Of a DNA stretch of 64,000 bases, positions 11,092-21,638 are shown piece by piece. The stretch lies in NCBI GenBank assembly GCA_025266875.1, contig JALLLT010000045.1, forward strand, positions 186,001 through 250,000, read 5' to 3'. Each line of letters starts with the position of its first letter. Position 1 is the first letter of the stretch. The translations under genes were made by a program, and so were the position numbers. This DNA comes from Fennellomyces sp. T-0311 (lineage: Eukaryota > Mucoromycota > Mucoromycetes > Mucorales > Lichtheimiaceae). Under the pieces are notes generated by a model. That model was not told the origin of the DNA. It saw only the letters and a program-made list of their open reading frames with translations, and made no database searches.

Positions 11092-12675
11092 ATGGCTCGC
11101 CTGTCTCACAGTAAATCAAGCTCGTCGTCTGCATCTCCTTCCAATGTCGTAGGCATGCATTACAAAGTCGGTCGCAAAATCGGCGAGGGCAGTTTCGGCA
11201 TTATTTATGAAGGTGACCTTTTCCCATGGTGACGAATATATTTTGGAAAACACAAGACTCATTGTGTTCCAGGTACCAATCTCATCAGTAACCAACAAGT
11301 GGCAATCAAGTTTGAGTCTCGAAAGTCGGAGGCACCTCAGCTGCGAGACGAGTATCGCACTTACAAAATCCTTGCGGGCTTATGTAAGTTATATCGAGCA
11401 GATCAAGAAACGTATTACTACCGCAGTTATTGACGGGCGATCGATATGTACGCATTAGCTGGTATACCATCCGCCTACTACTTTGGCCAAGAAGGATTGC
11501 ATAATGTGTTGGTGCTGGATATGCTCGGGCCAAGTCTAGAAGACCTCTTTGACATGTGCCATCGACGCTTTAGTATTAAGACTGTCGCAATGCTTGCTCG
11601 ACACATGGTAACTGACTTATTAGGTGATGCGTAAAGGGTTAATTGCTAAGCTGTCCACGATCACAGGTTACGCTGGTGCAGAGTGTTCACGACCGCAACC
11701 TCATCTATCGTGATATCAAGCCAGACAATTTCCTGATCGGCCGTCCTGGGACCGAGCACGCGAACTCCGTCTACATGATCGATTTTGGTATGGCCAAGCA
11801 ATATCGTGATCCCAAGACAAAGCAGCATATACCGTACCGCGAGCGCAAGAGCTTGTCTGGTACTGCGCGCTACATGAGCATCAATACCCATCTTGGACGA
11901 GGTATGCTGCTTGATTTTTTGCCCCGGATACAATGGCTTAACAACAAACAGAGCAATCGCGACGTGATGACCTGGAGTCACTAGGCCACGTGTTTATGTA
12001 TTTCCTTCGGGGATCGCTGCCCTGGCAAGGATTGAAAGCGGCCACAAATAAGCAAAAGTACGAGAAGATCGGTGAGAAGAAACAATCGACTATGATCAAA
12101 GACCTTTGTTCTGGATATCCAGGTAACGTAACCTTTGTACCTTTTGTATCACTCACCCACGCTGACCCTTTTTTACCACTGTAGAGGAGTTCGGAATATA
12201 TCTACAATACGTGAGGAAGCTTGGGTTCGACGAAGCACCGGACTATGACTTTTTGAGAGACTTGTTTGCCAAAACGCTTAGCAATGCTAATGAGACCGAC
12301 GATGGAGTGTATGATTGGATGCTGCTTAACGATGGCAAGGGTTGGGAGGTAACTGTGGCATCAGTCGATCACACAACCGTGACACTAAAAAAAAGATCGA
12401 AAATATAGCACCGTGCACGCTATCATCTTGATGTCCGAAACTCTCGGCACGACACTACGCGGGCACGCCATTCGAAGCAGGCTCACCGTGAGTCCGGCCT
12501 GAGTCACACGGTGCCTCCACGACCATCACCGTCTCCGCAACATCAACAGCAGCATTCGCCGTCCCCGCTGGTACAGCCACAGCCTCAACATTCTGAGGCA
12601 ATCGAGGAGCCACCGCGCAAAAAGACATTTTGGCAATACCTACTGATTGGACTGACATGTGGGTTTTGTATGTGA
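11092..12675 (+). CDS. Casein kinase I, Yck1/2-like
   Basis: A Ser/Thr kinase of the CK1 family, closest in my reading to yeast Yck1/Yck2, which are lipid-anchored at the plasma membrane and control nutrient sensing, endocytosis and morphogenesis. Seven exons (11092-11212, 11273-11383, 11459-11607, 11667-11901, 11952-12122, 12185-12348, 12409-12675) give 405 aa. Visible are the glycine loop [15 protein letters not shown], the VAIKFE lysine, the catalytic loop [29 protein letters not shown] and the CK1 signature around [17 protein letters not shown] Gln/Pro/Ser-rich linker follows and then a hydrophobic tail ending LTCGFCM. The last intron (12349-12408) is essential: without it the protein would stop early and lose this tail. 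The two terminal cysteines stand where yeast Yck proteins carry a palmitoylated Cys-Cys end. The gene converges on the 13004-14214 gene. Confidence 0.93.
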
Positions 12676-13003
12676 AAAAAAGAATGAGTGTAAAAACAAG
12701 CCTTTCCTTTGTGTGTTGCATGTGCATCGTTACACCCGGCTCTCCCCCCAAAAATGCTCAGCCCGAGAGCTTGTTGCTAAATTAAGTGTGTGTATAAACA
12801 TCGACGCAGGGCGCAGTAATGCAGTGTATTAGCCACAAAAGACCGAAATATGGAATGATGATTGAAAACTTTGTTGATTAGTACTATAAAATGCAACTAT
12901 TATATACAAGGCAGAGTGAGAGAAATGAATGGGATGGGTTTGATGTACAGATGGAAAAAGGGGATGGGTGGGAAAAGAATGAAGGAGTAAAACCAGCGTT
13001 TAT
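12676..13003. other. Convergent 3' region
   Basis: Shared 3' flank of the casein kinase (plus) and the DUF1647-like gene (minus). It contains no coding pattern and presumably holds both 3' UTRs and poly-A sites. Confidence 0.6.
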
Positions 13004-14214
13004 CTATCGAGGTTGAATTAAGTGGGCAATATGTTCAGGCACGCGATCCACGGGATAGCGCCATTCAGGGTGATTGTACAATTGCATTGTATCGCTGCGC
13101 TGCCACTTCTTAAAGTCGATGGCTGATGGGTGATACAGCTTATTTTGGACCTCCAGCTCCAGCAGGTTGGCTGCGCAAGAAACATCGCGATGAATCTGCA
13201 AGCCGTAGTATTTGGAGGGGTTGCGGGTGCACTGGAATCCATTCTTGTAGGCAAGGTATGTGAGCACCGCCTGGTCCTGGCGATGATTGATGCGTGATGA
13301 TCCAGGAGGGGCAATGCAGCGCTTGCGCAGACCGCACTCGAGCCACTGATCCACAATGCCCTCCTTGATGGTGGCGTTGGCGACATCGAAACCGGCAGCA
13401 GCGCCATTGCAGTTGGCAAACTTGCCATAATCATCCATAGATTCACCAAAGTAGTCCATCATGCCGGGATGAGTCCAACGACGCATGCTGTATGAGCTGC
13501 GAGGGGACCAAAAGCCGCCATGGCGCTGTACTAGTGCAGGTGCATTACGCAAGAATTCAGCTGTGACCATATTGCCTGCATCGAGCCAGACGAGCGTTCC
13601 GCCAAACTTTTCAGCTGCTTCGGCAACGATGCCCGTCTTCCATGCGTACTCGCCAGCGTTGATGGCGACATCCCAGAAACGTGGGTACTTGAAATAATCA
13701 AAAGTAACGAGGTCATCGATCAATCCGTTGCGCTGGAGTTGGTCGAGGACGGGCAGTTGGGTACGGTTCATGCCAATGTTGTAGACGACGATACGCGGAA
13801 ACGGCTGAACTTCGCTGCGGAGAGCGTCGAGGGAGTACAAAAAGTTTTCGAGGGAGCACAAGTGGTTCGCGCTCGATGCAGTTACGATCGTGTACGGAAA
13901 TTCTTTTTTTCGTAGATTAACGATGGTGTTGTCGGTACTGATGGGTATCGTCTCCGGTACAATTGGCGGCGCCTCGCAGAGCTGCAAGTCCGCTGAGCAA
14001 CCTACTTTTCATACGGCAAAACAGTTAATAAACATGCATCTGGGATCAGGCTCCCGTATCTCCCCCACTTACGATCCCGCTTTAAAACTGGGCTCATGCC
14101 GAGTGAACACAGGAGAAAGAAGCCGAGCAGGCAACCCAACGCCAGCTGCATCGTGATCTTCTTTGAGGATGATGACGCTGGCTTTGTAGGTAGTAAGATA
14201 GGTTGGGTGCCCAT
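13004..14214 (-). CDS. DUF1647-like type II membrane protein, glycosyltransferase-like
   Basis: Two exons, 14214-14073 and 14001-13004, with an intron at 14072-14002, give 379 aa. The first exon encodes a short cytoplasmic N-terminus and one membrane anchor (LALGCLLGFFLLCSLG), so the protein should be a type II Golgi or ER membrane protein with a lumenal catalytic-like domain. The second exon reads YTIVTASSANHLCSL...VVYNIGM...KYPRFWDVAINAGEYAWK...VWLDAGNMVTAEF...RRWTHPGMMDYF and APPGSSRINHRQDQAVLTY. This pattern matches DUF1647-type proteins, which look like glycosyltransferases but lack a proven activity. The WLDAG motif could act as a DxD-like metal site; that is inference. The ATG at 14214 was chosen because it precedes the anchor. 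It shares a 274-bp divergent promoter with the gene at 14489. Confidence 0.82.
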
Positions 14215-14488
14215 GGTAACAAGAAAAACACAAAAAAGAAAAGAGCCGCTGAAAGGGAAAAAGATAGCGAAAAGCACAGCTTTTTATAGTGAACACAATG
14301 GGACCCAGCGAGCAAAGACTATAAAAAGAAATGTTACGGGATCGGATCCGTTCTGTGTCACTCGACTTTTTTTATAGACTTTAGGCTGACGTAGAAAGGT
14401 CCGCAGATAGCGCGCTCGGGGCGTCCTGTCACCACATACAAGTGAACAGCATAGAAGCTCTCCATTCTCGTACTAGCAACATTGCGCA
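14215..14488. promoter_or_regulatory. Short divergent promoter region
   Basis: Only 274 bp separate the start codons of the DUF1647-like gene (minus) and the QxW lectin-like gene (plus), so both promoters must lie here. TATA-like stretches are visible at 14281-14289 (TTTTTATAG) and 14321-14329 (TATAAAAAG). No specific operator is recognised. Confidence 0.5.
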
Positions 14489-15793
14489 ATGTTCGTCGAC
14501 AACTTTCCTGAGGGCTTCTTTTTCATTCGCTGCAAGGAAAAGCCATTGGCCATCGATGTCAATGACGGTGGCATGCTGGTAATCCTCCCTCTCCCCCATT
14601 CCTTTTTTTTGCTCCCTTTTACCCGAGTTTGGCCATATTGGTATTAACCCTGATTATGCAAAACACACACACAAGAATGACTACAATATCATTATTTGGC
14701 CGCAGGTAAGCGAATGCCACGCGTATGCGATAATGTGTTAACGCGTCTCCGCTCCAGAAAATGGTCGATAGCATCAACCAAGTAAGGTCTGAAGTCCACA
14801 AGGCTTAGCACGCTAACCTTACTACATGCACTAGCTCTGGATGCATGAGGATGGATTCTTGATCAATCGCAAGTCTGGGCTAGGTAACGTATGGCCCTCC
14901 TGTTTTTGTTTTCTTAATAACCAACGAGATAATAATAGTCCTCGATATTCGCGGAGGTAAGGCGTCCCGCTGGTATTGTTTTCCCATGGCAATGGATTAA
15001 GCACTGTTGCTAGGCGACATTAAAAGGGATAAAGCAATTATCCAGTACGCTCGCAAGCCAGGGTTAGCTCACAACCAGCGCTGGAAATATCAGGATGGAT
15101 ACATTTTCCCGGCTGCATCGCCACACCTGGTGCTGGACATTCGTGGGGGAGAGTACAAAGACGCAGCTGCCATCTTTCTCAATAACAAGACCCCCGGTAG
15201 CACAACACAGCAGTGGCTGCTACAGCCATTCGAGGATGCTCGATCAAAACAGGACCTTGCTTTGCTGCGGCCGCCACCGTGTAAGAAGTTTATTTTTGCC
15301 ATATCGTCCGCAAGCTGATGAGCAGTGTTTTGTGTGTGAAATTATTTTTAGTGCAAAAGCACCTGACTGAGTTTCCCCAGCCAGAGGACCTCTGCGATTA
15401 CCATCGACAAGTGTACAACGAAAACATACACCCTTGTTCGGGAAAACAGGTTGCTGGTGCCGCCGCCTTTGAGGTAAACAACAACAAACCCATCACTTTT
15501 ACTGTGTTTATTAATTGTTATTGTTGTTGCTATGGAAAGGCCATCCGGCGTTATCTTTTGGCACAGAAGGAAAAGAACGAACCTATCGTGACCCCCCAAG
15601 CCAGAGATACCATCCAATCTCTAGTTGCACAAGAGGTAAAAACTCTCAGTAAAAAAAAACCCGCGAACTTTAACGCCTCTCCCTTTTTTTATAGATGGCT
15701 GCATTGAAGAATAAGATACCTCCCAATGAACCAGATCTGTTGCGAACGGCTGAGCAAGCTGCATCGTCGTATTTTGCTCGGGAATATGAATAG
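14489..15793 (+). CDS. Ricin-B-fold (QxW repeat) lectin-like protein
   Basis: Nine exons give 264 aa: 14489-14578, 14676-14705, 14758-14781, 14835-14883, 14939-14956, 15014-15280, 15352-15473, 15540-15635 and 15695-15793. The first 170 residues form beta-trefoil-like repeats, each with a QxW end motif: NQLW, NQRW and TQQW, plus repeated LVLDIRGG strands. Such domains bind sugars; no enzymatic or toxin-like domain is attached. The C-terminal 95 residues (PQPEDLCDYHRQVYNENI...) are a helical extension that I do not recognise. There is no signal peptide, which suggests a cytosolic protein. Several exons are tiny (18, 24, 30 nt), yet all phases fit. Its stop codon lies 6 bp from the stop of the convergent universal stress protein gene. 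Confidence 0.8.
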
Positions 15794-15799
15794 CTTGCT

Positions 15800-16443
15800 T
15801 TATTGTTTTTTCGACGAGTCCAAAACAATTCGTGTAACAGGACAATGGCAGTGATGGATGCAGTGGTCACTCACAGACCCCAACACCAACCTTCAAAGAA
15901 AAAAAAAGGTTATAGCTTTTCATACAACGATTAAAGAAATTGATAGTACCTTTCCAACCCTGTGCGATTTGATGAGCCTACCACAAGCATGTCAGGAGGA
16001 TCTTGATTGACAAATTTGGTGATAATGTCGGCCACGGGTTCATACTCTTCCAAAACCACCAATTCCTATTAGTCCGCCCTGTTAGTACAGCCACACACAC
16101 ACACACACACACGTCAGTGACGCAATAATGATCCATACCGTTCCTTCTGGAATCACTTGGCGCAGGCTCTTTTCCGTAGCTCGACCATCCTGTTGAATTT
16201 CGATATTGTTGGTTCGGTCCAATGAGCCTCTGAAAACGTTTGCTTGTGAGCTTTATGTGTCAGATCACCTGTATATATATTTACGTACAGCAGCGAAGAA
16301 CCGGGTGTGTTTAGGCCCACGGCAAGGATCACTTGCATCTTGCTATCTGGTATTTTACCACACAAGTCGATGGCAAATGCAAGTGCGTTATGCGATGCAA
16401 GAGTATCGTCTGCAGCTACTATAACCCGAAAACTGGTGCCAAG
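15800..16443 (-). CDS. Universal stress protein (UspA family)
   Basis: Four exons are clear: 16443-16269, 16227-16139, 16065-15950 and 15890-15800 (about 156 aa). The first reads FRVIVAADDTLASHNALAFA, the typical first strand with its Asp and the following helix of the UspA alpha/beta fold. The third ends with DMLVVGSSNRTG and the fourth reads LVLGSVSDHCIHHCHCPV, which together form the family's GxxG(x)nGS-type nucleotide-binding loop near the C-terminus. Such proteins are small cytosolic ATP- or AMP-binding stress proteins. The start codon is not resolved; a short upstream exon is likely, as the open frame begins right after an AG at 16444. Intron 2 (16138-16066) contains a (CA)n run on the plus strand. 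The 3' end overlaps that of the lectin-like gene. Confidence 0.82.
16091..16112. repeat. (CA)n microsatellite
   Basis: An uninterrupted CA dinucleotide run of about 20 bp lies inside an intron of the universal stress protein gene. Confidence 0.9.
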
Positions 16444-17260
16444 CTCAATGTAAATATAGACGTATGTTTTTTATTTTTGCTTTTTTTTTCTTACTTTGAC
16501 GGCATAAATGGAAAAAGAAGGAGTGACAAAAAGAAGATTCGGAATGTTTTTTTAATGCCTGTTTGTTATGTGGCATGATATTTTGCTTTGACGCGTTCCC
16601 CAGCTGTATGAATGACCCTTCGGTACATTAAATCTTGCAGTAAAGAACCGGCTGGCGTCCAAGAAGCCCAATCCATAATATATTTCCCGATTTGGTACAC
16701 GCTTTTCTCGTATATGCAACCCCTGGATTCTAACTGTGGCTCAACCAAAATCCTGCAGGAGCGCCTAATTCTACCAAAACTTTACTTAATGTAATGTTCA
16801 CTATATATACTAACTGATGTCTAAAGTACTATAAGCCTTCTCGGATAATGCATTCTTCGTCTAGAACGTCATCTTTTTTTTTTACTGTACAAGGATGTAC
16901 AGTACATATATGCAACGCCAAGCCTACTACATAGACTTCAGTCGTTTTGCTTGCTATGTGTGTCATGTTACTTTAGTCTTTATATGCTGTCACTCATTCT
17001 TGACATGGGAATGGTAATTTCGCTTATTTCACCAAGTGAGATCGATATCGGAAATAAAGGAAGAGTAATTGAGAAATACCAATGTGTAAAGGTTTGTTGT
17101 ACTAACCAGATGTGCGCCGCATGCATTGTCAAGTCTTTGGTTAAGGATAGTGCATCACAAGCAAGATTATCTGCTCAAGGTTGTATGTCTGCCGTGTTGT
17201 TGTGCATCAGACAAAGGTACAATGGATGAAAAACAGCTTTTAGACTTTGTATACTCTTTA

Positions 17261-20200
17261 TTACTTGAACAGGAAAGGATTTTCATCATCGTCTTCATCC
17301 TCACTATCCAACCGTAACGGATTTCGATTAAACTGACTTAGCTTTGTAAAATCTAGGCCATCATCGCTACCCTCGTCTTCGCTTAATAGCATGTTCATTG
17401 GATCCTCGAGAGGAACGTCTAATAGATCGCCATTGGTAGCGGATGTCGTGGAGGAGGAGGCCAGGGCGATAAGTGCCTCGGTGATATTGGATCGAGGTCG
17501 CCGATGCGGTGTCGTACTCTTGACTCTAGCATATCGTCCAGTCGGCGTAGTGTCCATCATTAGTTTTTTCACACGGCGTGGTGTCCTTGGATTTTCGAGA
17601 ACAGCGCCGTCATCCTCGTCGCCAAGTTGAAGCATCTACAGAAATATAAGTCCTCCCTAATGACTTGCTGTGCTTTTGTATTGTTTACCTCCTCATCCAT
17701 TTCCATGGAACGATGTGGTGTATTTCCACCATGACGATGAGGCGTGTATCCTAGTCCGGACAGCGAAATCCCAAAGTCACGCTCAAACCGAGTTCGAGGC
17801 GTTGTTGGAGACATCGGTTCTCGTACTTTGAGCACTCGATCCTCCTCTTCCTCGCGCTTTTCTGGTTTAGGTCCTATGCTCATTGATCAACACATGAAAA
17901 AAAATTGTACTCCTGCCGATACTTACGCCGAGGCGAAGATGCACTTTTGATAAAGCTCCCCACTCGTTTCATAGTAGGTACGCCGTTGACAGCTGACCGT
18001 TGAATTCGCGCCATGGTAGCTTCTTCAGCCTGCTTTGTCTTTTCGGGCCGTTTTCGTACAGATAGATCGACCTCCCGTCGCATGAATGGCAGATCTTTCA
18101 GGTTGCTTGACTTTGTTTTTTTTGTACGCGTATTTGGTATCCGGTCTGGTGCGTGATCTCGTTTCTTTTGTGAGGATGGCTGTGAGTTTTGAGAATCAGG
18201 GATGGATGGTGTCTGTGATGACGATAGTTCAGTGCTGTACATCAAATCTCCTTCGGTGCACTGTTCCAGCAGTCGCTTTGTCAAATCAGGTGCAGCGCGT
18301 GAAAGGCTATATTCGTGATCGAATCAGTATTTTTTGGACTTGTCATATGGAGAAGTGAGTGTACCTTTCGTTCATACAGGCACAAAATGCCGCGTTGGAC
18401 AAATCGGCAGGATCGGTCTTTAGCGTTTTGATGTCCAAGCTATCCAGCTCGTGGATGAACTGGGGCACATCATAAACATTTTCCCATATCGTCACTCTAG
18501 TATAGTATATATTGAGTTGATTCTCTGCGTCTGGATTGTCGAGATCAACCGGCATGTGGTCCTCTCCTTTGAAACCACCCAATCCTTTCGATCGTTGCCC
18601 TGCACGACGCTCTAGCCATATCAACAGCAGATACATGGCCATTTGTAATTTGCCCCTATGTCGCTATCAGTACATGGAACCAATCATGTACGATTGACAT
18701 ACTTACTCTCTTGTTTTCAAAGCGTTCCTGGCCTTGAGTTCCAGCTCATGCACCTGTCTGCCTTGGAGCCGTGTCAGGTTGGTTTTCCACTTGATAAACT
18801 GCAATTGCTCTTCTTCATTGGGTATTTTGCTCACGTCGGATGTATCCATGAGCGTGGGTATCAAATCACGGTGTTTAATGTCAAATGCGGACGAGATAAC
18901 AGTCATGCTTTTGGCAGATGCTATGGCATCCAGTATCTGGAAAGCCAGTTAGTGTCTTTTTCGCGCAGCGGCATTTATCAACTTACGGCTGAATCTGCTT
19001 TGGACTGGGACAAAAAATGGTCAATACAGTCGTACATAAGCTTCATACCATTCGCCAGCATCCACTATACTACAGTTAGACCCAGTAAATAACTTTTTTT
19101 TTGCCTTGACATACTTTTTGTGTGTATAGCGTGCCAAGGTATATTTCTTGTATTGATCGCGAAAGCGCTTCTGCTGTTGACGGGAGCTGATAAACTGGCT
19201 TTTCTTGAACTTCTTGGGATGGAAGTGGCGTAATGGGTTCTTTCTTTTCCTTGCCTTCAACTATTTTAAGTTTCCGTTGCCTTCGTCTATCCATCAATTC
19301 AATATGAGGGCAGAACCATTGCATTTTCTGTAACAATACCTTTCTTTCATTGCCTGCAGAGTAGCCTGACACTGAGGCGATAGCGGCGCAAGCTTCAAAT
19401 TACTCTTTGGAGCAGCTTTGAGCACACAAGCCAGTCTATCTTTTTTCGTGGTCGTTGCCGGCATATCAAGAAATTCGAGTGCGTTGGATCCCATTGTGAG
19501 CGAAGCTGCTGGTGGATTCTCCTGTTCTGGCTGGATGTCGTACAATTTAAAATCTGATGCCAGTATTCGAAGCATGATGGAATTCGCTGCCTTTGGTTCC
19601 ATGACACCGAAACAATCGCCAACTCGCACAATAGCAACCGCGTCCCGTTTGTTCAACTGCTGCGCGAATGTGTAGAAGTCCTCTTTGCCGACAAGAATAT
19701 AGATTTGCGGTGAACCTTGAGTATCCAGTGATCGTATGTTGATTTGGTATCGATACACAGTGCTAATTATGTCGATCTCGTTTGCATTTGGTGGCAGATT
19801 GCTGTATCGTTACAAAGCTTGAGCGAGAATTCGAAGCATACATATGCCGTTAACGAGGCTAACCTTTCATTGACAGAGTACATATGAACTTCAACAGGTG
19901 GAACTTGGGGCGTGAATATCAATCGACCCGTCCAGCATGCCTTTGGACTTTGGTTGCTTAGCAACTCTTCATCAGTTCTAGGCAACGCTGCATCTTCCGA
20001 AACAACTTTAATGGTCCGTGCGCACCAGTTGTGAAACATGCTGGCAAATGACATGCCATAGCTGGTGTAATCCGCTGTCAGCTTGGACGAACGAATACAG
20101 CACCCTCCGAACGGACGCAACACTGCATTGACGCCGCTGCATATGGATATGGATTCCTATATCAGTGTTAATACGATACATTCTACACAGAATGACTTAG

Positions 20201-20819
20201 TTACCTGTATGTCGTCCGGCACACCGTCAAAGGTATCGATCCAGCTCAGGGAGATTCTGTTTTCAATGTAATCTTCCCACAGCCAGCGTCGCAACTCATT
20301 ATGCATAAATCGCAAGTTGTGAGGGATCGACTGATCTGCCTTTGCTTGAACAAATCGATTGCAATGCTCGCGTGTTTGCGGTACTGGTGTGACGAGGTAA
20401 ACAAAGTTTTTAACGTCAATCGCAGAGGGTTTCCGAGGTTGTTGTCGCCGAGGCGATTCAGAGGACAGATCGGCATCGCTCCAGTGAAACTCGGCTATTG
20501 TTTGAATCAAGGCGCGTTTGACAGTGTCGAAAGGAGCCACCTGGGAATCCGAGTCGTCGCGCGGTTGCTCCTGTGCGACGAGTTCCTCCTTGAATTTCTC
20601 GAGTGTGTCTACTGAAATGGGTCGGAATGGCTGGTTTGTCGTGGAGATAGATGTTGCTGCGCTGCTAAAGAAGCGATAGCCCCATGTGGTGCGTTTGTCA
20701 ACACAATCCAAAAAATACAACAGAATGTTGAGGATCAAATGCTGGATCGCGTCGGCGTCAGGTTCCACAACATTGACCAGAAAGATTACATGAGGTGCGC
20801 TGCGTTTGGTGTGGATCAT
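17261..20819 (-). CDS. Treslin/TICRR (Sld3)-like DNA replication initiation protein
   Basis: Ten exons with matching phases give about 1013 aa: 20819-20205, 20156-19864, 19762-19340, 19286-19115, 19064-18987, 18936-18707, 18655-18365, 18306-17927, 17873-17689 and 17635-17261. Treslin/Sld3 loads Cdc45 onto origins after CDK phosphorylation and binding to TopBP1/Dpb11. The first 205 residues (PHVIFLVNVVEPDAD...TTWGYRFFSSA...EFHWSDADL...LSWIDTFDGV) match the order of motifs in the vertebrate Treslin N-terminal domain. The middle (about 440-700: QEIYLGTLYTQK, ELELKARNALKTR) fits the Sld3/Treslin Cdc45-binding region. The C-terminal third is basic and acidic by turns, with many CDK-type sites (PMSPTTPRTRF, RTPRRVKKL, STTPHRRPRS). 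The start at 20819 was chosen because it precedes the first recognisable strand; the frame is open further upstream to about 21088 without an ATG. Confidence 0.75.
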
Positions 20820-21107
20820 GCGGTAATCGGTTTGTGCAGGCGAAAAAGAAAGTGATACCAAACAATTTTTCAAGCACCACTCGAGCGCGGTTTGTGGATG
20901 GCATTGGGGCCATGAGCAAGCTTTATTTGGATAAGAATCGTGTGGCGTTCTCTCGAGCAATAAGCAATACGGCTCAGGCGCTTGCTGGTACCATCGGATA
21001 ATGTGTGGAAGCTGGGGATCGCTGGCCACAGTCGTCAGTGATGATCCCGCCGTTGCTCGACCTCGCAGGAGCTCATTGGTGCAGCATTACATAAGAAGTG
21101 TCAGTTG

Positions 21108-21567
21108 TATATGTCTGAGGGCGTTGCACCTCTGATACCGTCAAGACTGCCAGTGGATATGTGTCACAAGCAGCGACCGGGAGGACGACGGCCAATGCGC
21201 TAATGGATCATGGACTGATGTAGGCAGTTTAAAAAGGCATTGGGGCTACACAATGCAAACATTCCTTCTGGACAGTACAGCAAAGATCTGCAGTTGGCAA
21301 ACAGTGGCTGCTTTTCCTACGGCACATGTTTGATCCGTGCCCGGTCGATATGGCTACAAGACAGGGGAGACAGGGCCGCTCGAGCCATACACATGGGGAC
21401 CCTGTTTGGAGGTAGAGGTCCAGGAAGACGTCGACAAACTGGCTGCGGGCGAGAGCCACGCACGGCAGCGAGAGACCCAGGCACTTGTCGGGAAGGTACC
21501 TGAACTATTTGAAACCACAGGCGGAGTCACGAGTCGCCCTTCGCAGATATCAAGTTCCAGCCGCTAA
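21108..21567 (+). CDS. Small uncharacterised protein, structure unresolved
   Basis: Coding-like segments follow each other in different frames. An ATG at 21108 opens MSEGVAPLIPSRLPVDM. A frame at about 21238-21330 reads GLHNANIPSGQYSK, and a third frame from about 21337 to the stop at 21567 reads YGYKTGETGPLEPYTWG followed by an acidic, then Ser-rich tail. The last frame also opens upstream with MQTFLLDSTAKICSW (21253) but is broken by one TGA near 21331. No GT-AG intron of normal length repairs this. Either it is a small gene with unusual splicing or a recent frameshift has occurred. I do not recognise the family. It lies between the divergent Treslin-like gene and Cdc34. Confidence 0.35.
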
Positions 21568-21638
21568 CCCTCCTTCCTAATCCTTTCTTCCATTTAATCC
21601 ATTTGTCTCTTAACTTCAATCGCAACTGCTCATTATTA

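Noticed and set aside
16566..16748. 60-codon minus-strand frame considered as a first exon of the universal stress protein gene
   Set aside because: It ends at a stop and no splice site in the right phase joins it to the exon at 16443.
20820..21088. N-terminal extension of the Treslin-like protein in the same open frame
   Set aside because: No ATG in frame and the composition changes before residue 1; the ATG at 20819 directly precedes the first recognisable strand.
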